The notes below the pieces were generated by a model, which saw only the letters and a program-made list of their open reading frames with translations, did no database searches and was not told the origin of the DNA. A stretch of DNA of 11,600 bases. It comes from an uncultured Lachnospiraceae bacterium (GTDB lineage Bacteria > Bacillota > Clostridia > Lachnospirales > Lachnospiraceae). How positions within the stretch are numbered: the first letter of the stretch is position 1; each line of letters opens with the position of its first letter. The stretch spans positions 1-11,600 of the forward strand of contig CAKRNW010000072.1 in the NCBI GenBank assembly GCA_934371505.1, given 5' to 3'. A program made the position numbers and the translations under genes. Below are positions 1-7,252 of this stretch, one piece after another.

Positions 1-21
1 TCCTCCTTGTTTTGCGGAATG

Positions 22-52
22 AAAAAGGCAGATACCGTAAAAAGTATCTGCC
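22..52 (-). terminator. Rho-independent terminator after purB
   Basis: A perfect 9-bp stem (27-35 pairs with 44-52; arms GGCAGATAC and GTATCTGCC) encloses an 8-base loop. Read on the minus strand, the stem is followed at once by five T residues (26-22). This is the normal layout of an intrinsic terminator for transcription arriving from purB, whose stop codon lies 86 bases upstream. On the plus strand the stem is not followed by a T run, so it is probably one-directional. It is the first convincing terminator seen downstream of the whole seven-gene minus-strand run. Confidence 0.85.
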
Positions 53-138
53 CATTACTTCTTACTTATATAGTATAGCGTAAGCTCTGCCATAAGTAAA
101 ATCATTATTTTTTATAAATGTTATAAGTTCTGCTTATG

Positions 139-1575
139 TTATACATTGATCTCCGCTTTTACGCCCAGCAGTTTCTTATTTTCATCCAGAATCGGCTGCA
201 CCACGGTTTTTAAGAACTTTTCTACCTGAATTTCACTGCGTCCGGTATAACGGGCAGGATCCATGGTTTTCTTTAAATCCTCTAAGGTCATGTTAAAGGC
301 TGGGTCTGCAGCAATGAGTTCCAATAAGTTATTATCCTTGCCTTCCACCTTCACCTGGCGTCCTGCCTCCATGGACAGAGTACGGATTTTCTCATGGAGC
401 TCCTGACGGTCACCGCCTGCTTTTACCGCATCCATCATAATATTTTCGGTTGCCATGAAAGGCAGCTCGCTCATGAGGCGTTTCTCGATAACCTTTGGAT
501 ATACCACCAGTCCGTCCACCACATTCAGGCATAAATCCAGAATGCCATCGGCAGCCAGGAACCCTTCGGGAATGGAAAGACGTTTGTTGGCGGAATCATC
601 CAGAGTACGCTCAAACCACTGGGTAGCAGAGGTAATCGCAGGATTTAACGCATCAATCATCACATAGCGGGACAGAGATGCGATACGCTCACTTCTCATG
701 GGGTTGCGCTTATATGCCATGGCCGAGGAACCAATCTGGCTCTTTTCAAAGGGTTCTTCCACTTCTTTTAAGTGCTGTAACAGACGAATGTCGTTGCTCA
801 TCTTGTGGGCAGAGGCTGCAATGCCTGCCAGCACGTTGGCAACTCTGGTGTCCAGCTTACGGCTGTAGGTCTGGCCGGATACGGGGAAGCATGCCTTAAA
901 GCCCATCTTTTCTGCAATCATGGGATCAATCTTATCAATCTTTTCCTGGTCGCCATCAAACAGTTCCAGGAAGGATGCCTGTGTACCGGTGGTTCCTTTG
1001 GAGCCTAACAGTTTCATGTTGTCCAGTACATAGTTTAAGTCCTCCAAATCCATGCAGAACTCCTGTAACCACAAAGTTGCACGTTTGCCAACGGTAGTGG
1101 GCTGTGCAGGCTGGAAATGGGTAAATGCCAGGGTAGGCTGTGCTTTGTATTTATCTGCAAAACGTGCTAACTCGTCAATGACATTGACCAGCTTTTTCTT
1201 CACCAGTTTCAGTGCCTCGGTCATCACAATCACATCGGTATTATCTCCTACATAGCAGGAGGTTGCACCCAGATGGATGATTCCCTTTGCCTTAGGACAC
1301 TGCACACCATAGGCGTACACATGACTCATAACATCGTGGCGCACTTCTTTTTCCCGCGCCCTTGCCACATCATAGTTAATATCGTCGGCATGCTCTTTCA
1401 GCTCGTCAATCATTTCCTGGGTAATCTGCTGCAGTCCCAGTTCATGCTCCACTTCTGCCAGAGCAATCCAAAGTTTGCGCCAGGTGCGAAACTTCATATC
1501 CGGTGAAAAAATATACTGCATCTCCTTGCTGGCATAGCGCTCAGACAAGGGGCTCACGTATCTGTCGGTTGGCAT
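139..1575 (-). CDS. purB: Adenylosuccinate lyase (PurB), long eukaryote-like form
   Basis: Adenylosuccinate lyase of the fumarase/aspartase superfamily. It splits SAICAR to AICAR plus fumarate and adenylosuccinate to AMP plus fumarate, in the cytoplasm as a homotetramer. At 478 residues it is longer than the roughly 430-residue B. subtilis type and matches the human ADSL form along its length (from memory: RYAS near the N-terminus, HLGATSCYVGDNTD at 101-114, THFQPAQ at 152-158, GTTGTQASFL at 194-203, QWFERTLDDSAN in the middle). H153 in the THFQ motif is the likely general acid. The mobile signature loop GSSAMAYKRNP (282-292) supplies the catalytic serine and fits the superfamily pattern, with Ala where many relatives have Pro after Met. 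The ATG at 1575 follows an AAAGGAAA ribosome site. The gene starts 16 bases after purF, so the two are probably translated in sequence, and it is last in the operon before the terminator. Confidence 0.97.
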   Translation of the reverse strand: MPTDRYVSPLSERYASKEMQYIFSPDMKFRTWRKLWIALAEVEHELGLQQITQEMIDELKEHADDINYDVARAREKEVRHDVMSHVYAYGVQCPKAKGIIHLGATSCYVGDNTDVIVMTEALKLVKKKLVNVIDELARFADKYKAQPTLAFTHFQPAQPTTVGKRATLWLQEFCMDLEDLNYVLDNMKLLGSKGTTGTQASFLELFDGDQEKIDKIDPMIAEKMGFKACFPVSGQTYSRKLDTRVANVLAGIAASAHKMSNDIRLLQHLKEVEEPFEKSQIGSSAMAYKRNPMRSERIASLSRYVMIDALNPAITSATQWFERTLDDSANKRLSIPEGFLAADGILDLCLNVVDGLVVYPKVIEKRLMSELPFMATENIMMDAVKAGGDRQELHEKIRTLSMEAGRQVKVEGKDNNLLELIAADPAFNMTLEDLKKTMDPARYTGRSEIQVEKFLKTVVQPILDENKKLLGVKAEINV

Positions 1576-1591
1576 AATTCAAATTTCCTTT

Positions 1592-3043
1592 CTATTTGTC
1601 AAAATCGCCGCGAATATCTTCGGTGGGCGGTTCCAGCGGGTATTTGCCTGTAAAGCATCCCTTGCAGATGCCCAGTCCTCCCGTCAGTTCTTCCAGTCGT
1701 TCTTCTTTCAGATATGCCAGAGAATCAGAACCGATGATTTGTCGGATTTCCTCCACGGAACGATTATAGGCAATCAACTGGTCTCTTGCCGGTACATCTG
1801 TACCAAAGTAGCAGGGCCATAAAAATTCCGGTGAGCTGACCCGCATATGTACTTCTTTTGCGCCGGCCGCCCGGAGCATCCGTACAATTCTGTCGGAGGT
1901 GGTTCCTCGGACAATGGAATCATCAATCATAATGACCCTCTTACCCTTCACCGCCTCTTTCAGTGCATTCAGTTTCACCTGTACACTGCTCTCCCGGGTT
2001 TTCTGTTTCGGTTTGATAAAGGTACGTCCCACATAGGCATTTTTTACAAATGCCTGCCCATAAGGAATGCCGGACTGCAGGGAATATCCCAGGGCAGCCA
2101 CATTACCGGATTCCGGCACACCTACCACCAGGTCTGCCTCCACCGGGGAATCCATGGCAAGGAATTTTCCTGCCAGAATTCTGGAATTGTATACGCTCAC
2201 GCCGTCAATATAACTGTCGGGTCTTGCGAAATAAATGTACTCAAAAACACAGCGGGCATGCTGCTCTTTCGAAATACAGTGTGTCTTATCGGATTCAATT
2301 CCCTTGGAAGGAGAAATGGTCACAATTTCTCCCGGCTCTACATCCCGCACAAACTCCGCGCCGATAGTATCCAGGGCACAGGTTTCACTTGCCAGAATGT
2401 AGGCGTTATCCCGTCTGCCGATACATAAGGGGCGAAAGCCAAAGGGATCTCTGGCACCAATGAGTTTCCGGGGGGACATGACAATCAGGGAATAGGCTCC
2501 CTTGATCTTGTGCATGGCTCTTCCCACTGCCTCTTCTACCGTTTTGGAATTCAGACGTTCCCTGGCGATATGGTAAGCAATGACCTCCGAATCAATGGTA
2601 GTCTGGAAAATAGCGCCGGTGTAGGCAAGCTCTTCCCGCAGTTCCGGTGCATTGATGAGATTACCGTTATGGGCAAGACCCAATGTCCCTTTCACATAGT
2701 TTAAAACCAGAGGCTGGGCATTTTCTCTGGTGGAGCTGCCTGCTGTGGAATAGCGCACATGGCCTACACCGATATCTCCTTTTAATTGTTCCAGGATTTC
2801 CGGTGTGAAAGCCTCGTTTAAGAGTCCCATATCCTTGGAACTGAGAACTTTTCCTTTCGGTCCATGGGTATCGCTCACTGCAATACCGCAGCTTTCCTGG
2901 CCGCGGTGCTGCAGGGAATATAATCCATAATAAATAGTGGATGCCACATCATGTCCGTCGAAATCGTACATGCCAAAGACGCCACATTCCTCCTTGGGTG
3001 CGTCATCCAGTTCTGTCTGCTCATACAGATTTAAGTCTGCCAT
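1592..3043 (-). CDS. purF: Amidophosphoribosyltransferase (PurF), Fe-S type
   Basis: Glutamine PRPP amidotransferase, the committed first step of purine synthesis: PRPP plus glutamine to phosphoribosylamine. Numbered from the ATG at 3043 (483 residues), an N-terminal propeptide of 19 residues precedes C20 in the EECGVFG motif. Once freed, C20 is the Ntn-hydrolase nucleophile of the glutaminase domain (about 20-250). The phosphoribosyltransferase domain carries the PRPP loop VIMIDDSIVRGTT (370-382). C265, C411, C460 and C463 match the four [4Fe-4S] cysteines of the B. subtilis enzyme; two of the three gaps (146 and 3 residues) are the same as in that enzyme as I remember it. An in-frame TTG at 3049 would add two residues, but it lies only 3 bases from GAGGAG, whereas the ATG is 9 bases away. 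The gene follows purC by 35 bases and precedes purB by 16. Confidence 0.96.
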   Translation of the reverse strand: MADLNLYEQTELDDAPKEECGVFGMYDFDGHDVASTIYYGLYSLQHRGQESCGIAVSDTHGPKGKVLSSKDMGLLNEAFTPEILEQLKGDIGVGHVRYSTAGSSTRENAQPLVLNYVKGTLGLAHNGNLINAPELREELAYTGAIFQTTIDSEVIAYHIARERLNSKTVEEAVGRAMHKIKGAYSLIVMSPRKLIGARDPFGFRPLCIGRRDNAYILASETCALDTIGAEFVRDVEPGEIVTISPSKGIESDKTHCISKEQHARCVFEYIYFARPDSYIDGVSVYNSRILAGKFLAMDSPVEADLVVGVPESGNVAALGYSLQSGIPYGQAFVKNAYVGRTFIKPKQKTRESSVQVKLNALKEAVKGKRVIMIDDSIVRGTTSDRIVRMLRAAGAKEVHMRVSSPEFLWPCYFGTDVPARDQLIAYNRSVEEIRQIIGSDSLAYLKEERLEELTGGLGICKGCFTGKYPLEPPTEDIRGDFDK

Positions 3044-3052
3044 TCTCAAATG

Positions 3053-3058
3053 CTCCTC
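3053..3058 (-). promoter_or_regulatory. Ribosome binding site that sets the purF start
   Basis: GAGGAG on the minus strand ends 9 bases before the ATG at 3043 and only 3 bases before an in-frame TTG at 3049. The spacing favours the ATG, giving the N-terminus MADLNLYEQ. Confidence 0.75.
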
Positions 3059-3078
3059 ATAAAAAGGGATGTCGGTTT

Positions 3079-3786
3079 CTAGGCAAGTCCGAGACGTTTG
3101 AATACCTCGTTGTATGCCTCCTCTACATTGCCCAGATCACGGCGGAAACGGTCTTTATCCAGTTTTTCGTTGGTGTGAACATCCCAGAGGCGGCAGGTAT
3201 CGGGAGAAATTTCGTCTGCCAGAATAATCTGGTCATGATAACGGCCAAACTCAATTTTGAAGTCAATGAGTTTGATGTCTGCCTGCAGAAAATACTCTTT
3301 TAACACTTCATTTACTTTAAACGCATATTTCTTGATGGTGTCAATCTCCTCCCATGTTGCAAGTCCGAGAGCCACTGCGAAATAGCTGTTGATGAGGGGA
3401 TCACCCAGATCATCATTTTTGTAGGAAAACTCAATGGTAGGCTCTTTGAAGGGAGTTCCTTCCTCAACGCCCAGTCTCTTGGAAAAACTTCCAGCAGCTA
3501 CGTTACGGATGATTACCTCAAGGGGAACAATCTGCACTTTTTTCACTGCGGTTTCACGATCGCTTAACTCTTCGATGTAATGAGTGGGAACTCCTTTTTC
3601 CTCAAGGATTTTGAACACATGGTTTGTCATCCGGTTGTTCACAACACCTTTTCCCATGATGGTTCCTTTTTTGATGCCGTTAAATGCGGTGGCATCATCC
3701 TTGTAATCCACGATAAGTACATCGGGATCCTCTGTTTTGTAAACCTTTTTTGCTTTGCCTTCATAAAGCTGTTCCAATTTCTGCAT
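3079..3786 (-). CDS. purC: SAICAR synthetase (PurC)
   Basis: Phosphoribosylaminoimidazole-succinocarboxamide synthase joins CAIR and aspartate using ATP to give SAICAR, purine step 8. The product feeds PurB, encoded two genes downstream. At 235 residues it is the standard bacterial single-domain length. The N-terminus has the nucleotide-binding region LYEGKAKKVY (7-16). Both family signatures are present: IVPLEVIIRNVAAGS (86-100) and LIDFKIEFG (173-181). DEISPDTCRLWD (191-202) is the conserved C-terminal active-site segment. The ATG at 3786 lies 10 bases from the nearest of three tandem AAAGG motifs. It has its own promoter upstream and begins the purC-purF-purB run. Confidence 0.97.
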   Translation of the reverse strand: MQKLEQLYEGKAKKVYKTEDPDVLIVDYKDDATAFNGIKKGTIMGKGVVNNRMTNHVFKILEEKGVPTHYIEELSDRETAVKKVQIVPLEVIIRNVAAGSFSKRLGVEEGTPFKEPTIEFSYKNDDLGDPLINSYFAVALGLATWEEIDTIKKYAFKVNEVLKEYFLQADIKLIDFKIEFGRYHDQIILADEISPDTCRLWDVHTNEKLDKDRFRRDLGNVEEAYNEVFKRLGLA

Positions 3787-3796
3787 GGTAAGTTAT

Positions 3797-3811
3797 CCTT
3801 TCCTTTCCTTT
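3797..3811 (-). repeat. Three tandem CCTTT units (AAAGG on the coding strand) forming the purC ribosome site
   Basis: CCTTT occurs three times in tandem without change. On the coding strand this gives AAAGG three times, then a further A. The nearest copy ends 10 bases before the purC ATG and is the likely Shine-Dalgarno site; the others add a purine-rich leader. Confidence 0.7.
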
Positions 3812-3853
3812 GTGGTGTAGGCTTCCGCTCCTGGCGAAACACTCACATAGCCT

Positions 3854-3882
3854 AGTATAGTAAATGAATATTTAAAAATCAA
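3854..3882 (-). promoter_or_regulatory. Sigma-A-type promoter for purC-purF-purB
   Basis: On the minus strand TTGATT (3882-3877) and TATACT (3859-3854) are separated by exactly 17 bases, with an AT-rich spacer. This is a strong match to the vegetative consensus TTGACA-17-TATAAT. Transcription would begin near 3847 and give a leader of about 60 bases. The -35 box overlaps the TGA stop (3881-3879) of the upstream coiled-coil gene, so the purine genes can be started independently of the upstream block although no terminator separates them. I see no purine riboswitch or convincing PurR box. Confidence 0.7.
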
Positions 3883-5042
3883 GTTCTAGCAGACACCTTC
3901 TTGAGAATCTCGTCAGCATCCTGGGGATAGTCGCTGGCTACCTCCTTAATGATTCGTTTCGCATTCTCTGCCAGTCCCTGATTATATCCCATCCTTTTGC
4001 GTAGAGATTGCCGTTGTTGGATAAGACCGTGACGGATCTCCACCATCTCACGGTTATCCACCAGCGCCAGTGCCTGTCCAGGCCAGACATCCGGAATCTG
4101 AAGCTGATAATGATACAGAGTCCGCAACATTTCTTTATGATAAAAGGCCAGATCATCCTCCGCCAGTTCCAATGCCTCCCGCTCTTCTTTTTCCTTTATA
4201 TACTTGTTCCACAAATCATTAAGTTCTTCTGCGCATTCCACCTCATACTTTAACCGCAGATATTCTAACAGGTTCGTGTTATTGATATATCGGATTTTTA
4301 CTTTGTTTTGCAGCATGATCAGACGATTTAAAGTCTTGGATGTCCGTCTCACTTCCGTCTTTGCATCCAGATGTCTGGCATAAATCACAGTGATGGCAAC
4401 TGCCGCGGCTCCAGCCGTAATCAAATAACCGAGCTGGGTATCCATGTCAAATCCTAACTGCAGCACCGCCAGCATGGTCAGACACAATGCCACTGCCACC
4501 AGACAGATAATCGCCATACCCCTGGTATTTTCCACCGTGGCCCTCCACTGCTTCTGTTGGAACTGGCAGGAATTCCGCTCACGATCCAGTCTCTGCAGAT
4601 CCTGGCGCACCAGCATCTGGTAATCCTCTGCCTCTTTGAGTTTACGATACCCTTCCTGTACTTCATTTTCCATACGCTGCATCCGGTTATAATCACTTTC
4701 CTTCATCCTGTCTTTTCTGGAAAGATAATTTTCTCTGCTTTGCGAGAGTTCCACAATTTTCTGTGCCTGCTGACGCAGCTGCTCCCTATCCGGTTCCGGC
4801 AGTGCCTCAATTTCCTCCATATCTGTGAGATAGGTGGTAACCAGATTATACTCTTCCGTCAGCTGGTCCAGTTCTCCGGATGCCTCCGCGATCTGTTCCA
4901 GACAGTTATCCACATAGCGGAGACGTTCCTCTTTGTCCCGCATGTTGATGACTTCACGGTCAAACTGCCCGCTTTCCGCATCATAGTTCTTTTCTTCATA
5001 TTCTTTTTTTCTTCCAAAAAATAACTTTTTTAAAAAACCCAT
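3879..5042 (-). CDS. Coiled-coil protein with a two-helix membrane hairpin, unknown function
   Basis: A 387-residue protein I cannot assign to a named function. It starts with a short basic-hydrophobic stretch (MGFLKKLFFGRKK, 1-13) that could lie on the membrane surface. A long charged, Glu/Gln/Arg-rich helical region with coiled-coil character covers about 35-173. Two hydrophobic helices follow (about 175-197 and 204-221), joined by a very short loop (GFDMDTQ), and a second charged helical region spans about 228-310. Basic residues flank the hairpin, so both long ends are predicted to be cytoplasmic. The last 75 residues look helical. The ATG follows AGGGA by 7 bases, and that site sits inside the end of the TPR-like gene, 4 bases away, which suggests translational coupling. 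I infer that it anchors the products of the upstream genes to the membrane. It is last in the four-gene block, and its stop codon overlaps the purC -35 box. Confidence 0.85.
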   Translation of the reverse strand: MGFLKKLFFGRKKEYEEKNYDAESGQFDREVINMRDKEERLRYVDNCLEQIAEASGELDQLTEEYNLVTTYLTDMEEIEALPEPDREQLRQQAQKIVELSQSRENYLSRKDRMKESDYNRMQRMENEVQEGYRKLKEAEDYQMLVRQDLQRLDRERNSCQFQQKQWRATVENTRGMAIICLVAVALCLTMLAVLQLGFDMDTQLGYLITAGAAAVAITVIYARHLDAKTEVRRTSKTLNRLIMLQNKVKIRYINNTNLLEYLRLKYEVECAEELNDLWNKYIKEKEEREALELAEDDLAFYHKEMLRTLYHYQLQIPDVWPGQALALVDNREMVEIRHGLIQQRQSLRKRMGYNQGLAENAKRIIKEVASDYPQDADEILKKVSART

Positions 5043-5046
5043 TCTG

Positions 5047-5895
5047 TTATCCCTGCATCAGACTCCGATAGTGTTCCTTTAGTTTTCCGGTCAGCTTGCC
5101 TGCCTCCCGGTCATAGGCTGCATTCCCTTCATGTACCTTCAGCTGCCGTAAATTTTCCAGTCCCTGCATGGCCTCGCTTTCCTTCCATTTTTCTTCCACT
5201 GCGCTGATCCGTTTTTCTGCCAGAAGGGAATACCGGTACGCATCCTCATGTTCTGCAATATAGGCCAGGTATTGCTCCTGAGGGCAGTACATCCGCATGG
5301 CAAGCAGATATTCCACATAGGATTCTTCGCTTCCACTGATACGGTAAGAATTCATAAATTCTTCTGCTGCTTCCTCAAAAAGAAATAATTGTGTCAATAA
5401 TACTCCTCTGTTGTGATGCACCCTGGCAAGATTTTCCCGGTCTCCTGCCGTTCCATTTTCATAGGGAATTTCTCTCTCCAAGGCTTCATATTCCTGCATT
5501 GCCTGCCAGACCTGCCCATTTTTCAGAAAATAGTCTGCTCTAGCCTTACGTTTCTCCCCCACATCCATAGAGGCGCCTTCTGACAGCACTGTCTCAATAT
5601 GATGGATTTCTTCTTCGGTCTGGTATCCTGCATATTGCAGAATGGTTCCCACAAAAGCACTCTCTGATGCCTGATGGCTGATAAGACCGTTCAATTCTCC
5701 GGCAAGCTGTGTCAAACCGCATTGTTTCTCGATCCAGTCCACCAGTTCCCTGCTGACAATGGCGTGATCCAACAAATACGCATTTTCACCGAGACAATAG
5801 CATAGTTCCTCCACACAATATACTTTTACACCGATTCTTTGAAGGGTATAGGGCTGCCTGGCATAATCGCCTACGCACAGCACGGCATTTCGCAT
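5047..5895 (-). CDS. Small TPR-like protein with a conserved-looking N-terminal domain, unknown function
   Basis: A 282-residue soluble protein without signal peptide or membrane helix. Residues 1-110 form a compact N-terminal domain, beginning with a likely beta strand (AVLCVG, 4-9) and a cysteine-containing segment VYCVEELCYCL (25-35), then helices. From about 113 to 200 there are two TPR-like helix pairs: one around RADYFLKNG..A..EYEALE (119-140), the other around HHNRGVLLTQLFLFEEAAEEF (160-180). The C-terminal 80 residues are charged and helical. The start is well supported: AAGGAGG lies 8 bases before the ATG. It follows the Hsp70-like gene by 17 bases and precedes the coiled-coil gene by 4. 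TPR-like repeats usually bind peptides or partner proteins, so an adaptor between the Hsp70-like protein and the membrane coiled coil is a reasonable inference, not a demonstrated role. I recall similar hypothetical proteins in Lachnospiraceae. Confidence 0.85.
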   Translation of the reverse strand: MRNAVLCVGDYARQPYTLQRIGVKVYCVEELCYCLGENAYLLDHAIVSRELVDWIEKQCGLTQLAGELNGLISHQASESAFVGTILQYAGYQTEEEIHHIETVLSEGASMDVGEKRKARADYFLKNGQVWQAMQEYEALEREIPYENGTAGDRENLARVHHNRGVLLTQLFLFEEAAEEFMNSYRISGSEESYVEYLLAMRMYCPQEQYLAYIAEHEDAYRYSLLAEKRISAVEEKWKESEAMQGLENLRQLKVHEGNAAYDREAGKLTGKLKEHYRSLMQG

Positions 5896-5912
5896 CGCGG
5901 ATTCCTCCTTCT

Positions 5913-7223
5913 TTATAACTCAAATTCCTGTGTCCAGCTCTGTCCCGATGAGGGAAAAATCTGCCCGAACCCTAAGTCCTGAGCTTCCATTTTCACCTTT
6001 GATTCCGACAACATCCGCATAGACAGTCTGATTCGTGTCGTACGTTTTTTACGAAGAGGCAAGCCATCCAGTACCACTTCCTCTTCTCTTGCATTGCGTC
6101 CGGTCAGGGGCGTAATTAAAAAAGAAAGTTTGTTTCCCGTATCCAGATAAAATTCGCATTGTCTGGATGCCTCGAACCAGTTTACCCCCGCATCCAGAAG
6201 TGCCAGATAAGACTCTTTGCCCTGACGGTATACCTTCATTCCCACATTGGCTTTCAGTTTTTCATTGCCCAAAAACACCAGCCGTCTGCTAAGTTCGCTC
6301 TGGGAAATTTTTTCCAGTGCTCCGAAACAGGCTCCTTTACTGTACAGGTTATTGCCTTGGAAGACTCTTCGATTACTGCATAAAAGCCGCAGGGATTCCT
6401 TCATCCATTCCCCCTCAAAGCCTTCTCCTATGAGAAAGGCAGTGGACACCGCTCTTGCTCCCATACATTCAGAGACAATCTGGTAAAATTGATGATCCAG
6501 AAGTTCCTTCATCTCCTCTTTCAGACTTTCCTCTTCCGGCATCTCAATCTGTTTCAGTTGGGGATACTCCTGCTTTTCGATATATGCCACCACCGGTGTG
6601 GTATGGCGGTTTCTCTCCATCCGATAACTCTTTAAAAACTCCTGGGAGTAATCAAATAACACAACATCCTGATTCCACAATTCCTCGGGTTGATAAATCA
6701 TATAATAATAGAAACTTTCCGTGTGGCTTTGAAAAAAAACATGCTCTGTCCGCAGCTGCAGATCCGGTATCACATCATTCAAAACCTCCACCGTGCGATA
6801 ATCCAGCTTCTGTGCCGTCACCATAAAGGAAGCGATATGATCAGAAGGCACCAAAAGGTTCAACATAGACAGACAACGTTTCATAAACAATGCCAGTAAC
6901 CGGGTGGGATCAAACTCTTCTCCCTCCAGCATCACATTTTTTCCATCACGCGCCCTGGTCAGCAGCTCCGTGAGCAGAATTCCCTCTCCCTCTTCACTGT
7001 TTTTCACTGCATCTTTTCCATAAAACCACTGGTTTACTTCATGACGTTTACATAAAGCCGTAGGAATGTTATAGCTTTGTCCCCCGTTTACCACCGACAC
7101 TGTTTCCGGTCCATCCGTGCCGATTTTCCAGTAACTGACCTGCGAATATTGATCTGACAAATCAAAGCCAATCACATACTGTCCGGTATAATTTTTACCT
7201 ATTGTGTTTCGTTCCAGAAACAT
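5913..7223 (-). CDS. Hsp70/actin-fold protein with degenerate phosphate loops (DUF5716-like)
   Basis: A 436-residue cytoplasmic protein with the layout of an Hsp70 without its helical lid. Numbering is from the ATG at 7223. A phosphate-1-like strand VIGFDLSDQYSQVSYW (17-32) keeps D21 but has DLSDQ in place of DLGTT. IPTALCKR (53-60) and WFYGKDAV (66-73) match the Hsp70 'TPS' and 'VG..A' positions. The phosphate-2 segment VVLFDYSQEF (187-196) keeps D191 but lacks the GGG. The adenosine region has FLIGEGF (263-269), then GACFGAL (297-303), as in 'LVGGS...GAA'. Residues 321-436 are beta-rich and align by eye with the Hsp70 substrate-binding beta domain (compare GLPL, 387-390, and VKMEAQD, 410-416, with its GIPP and NVSAKD). 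Nucleotide binding is plausible; strong hydrolysis is doubtful. From memory it matches DUF5716. An ATG at 7235 directly abuts AAAGGA, so the ATG 12 bases on is the better start. Confidence 0.85.
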   Translation of the reverse strand: MFLERNTIGKNYTGQYVIGFDLSDQYSQVSYWKIGTDGPETVSVVNGGQSYNIPTALCKRHEVNQWFYGKDAVKNSEEGEGILLTELLTRARDGKNVMLEGEEFDPTRLLALFMKRCLSMLNLLVPSDHIASFMVTAQKLDYRTVEVLNDVIPDLQLRTEHVFFQSHTESFYYYMIYQPEELWNQDVVLFDYSQEFLKSYRMERNRHTTPVVAYIEKQEYPQLKQIEMPEEESLKEEMKELLDHQFYQIVSECMGARAVSTAFLIGEGFEGEWMKESLRLLCSNRRVFQGNNLYSKGACFGALEKISQSELSRRLVFLGNEKLKANVGMKVYRQGKESYLALLDAGVNWFEASRQCEFYLDTGNKLSFLITPLTGRNAREEEVVLDGLPLRKKRTTRIRLSMRMLSESKVKMEAQDLGFGQIFPSSGQSWTQEFEL

Positions 7224-7235
7224 GCGGTCATCCAT

Positions 7236-7241
7236 TCCTTT
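7236..7241 (-). promoter_or_regulatory. Ribosome binding site bearing on the Hsp70-like gene's start
   Basis: AAAGGA on the minus strand touches the ATG at 7235 with no spacer, which is too close for initiation. The in-frame ATG at 7223 is 12 bases away, near the usable range. The shorter product, beginning MFLERNTIG, is therefore preferred. The longer one adds only MDDR. Confidence 0.5.
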
Positions 7242-7252
7242 CTATCATAGGA

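Noticed and set aside
62..99. 8-bp inverted repeat TTACTTAT/ATAAGTAA between purB and its terminator
   Set aside because: It is AT-only apart from one C-G pair, has a 22-base loop, and is likely by chance in this AT-rich stretch. I see nothing else in 53-138.
1847..2428. Plus-strand open frame of 193 codons opposite purF
   Set aside because: purF is certain on the other strand; the frame has no recognisable domain and no supporting ribosome site.
3818..3854. Inverted repeat TAGGCT/AGCCTA upstream of purC as an RNA leader element
   Set aside because: The arms are only 6 bp with a 25-base loop, and one arm lies upstream of the predicted transcription start, so it would not form in the leader RNA.
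3787..3878. Purine riboswitch or PurR box before purC
   Set aside because: The leader of about 60 bases is too short for an aptamer plus expression platform, and no good match to the PurR box (CCGAAC core) is visible.
5913..7223. ParM/MreB-type filament protein for DNA segregation or cell shape
   Set aside because: The C-terminal beta domain and motif order fit Hsp70 better, and there is no adaptor, centromere repeat or mreCD neighbour.
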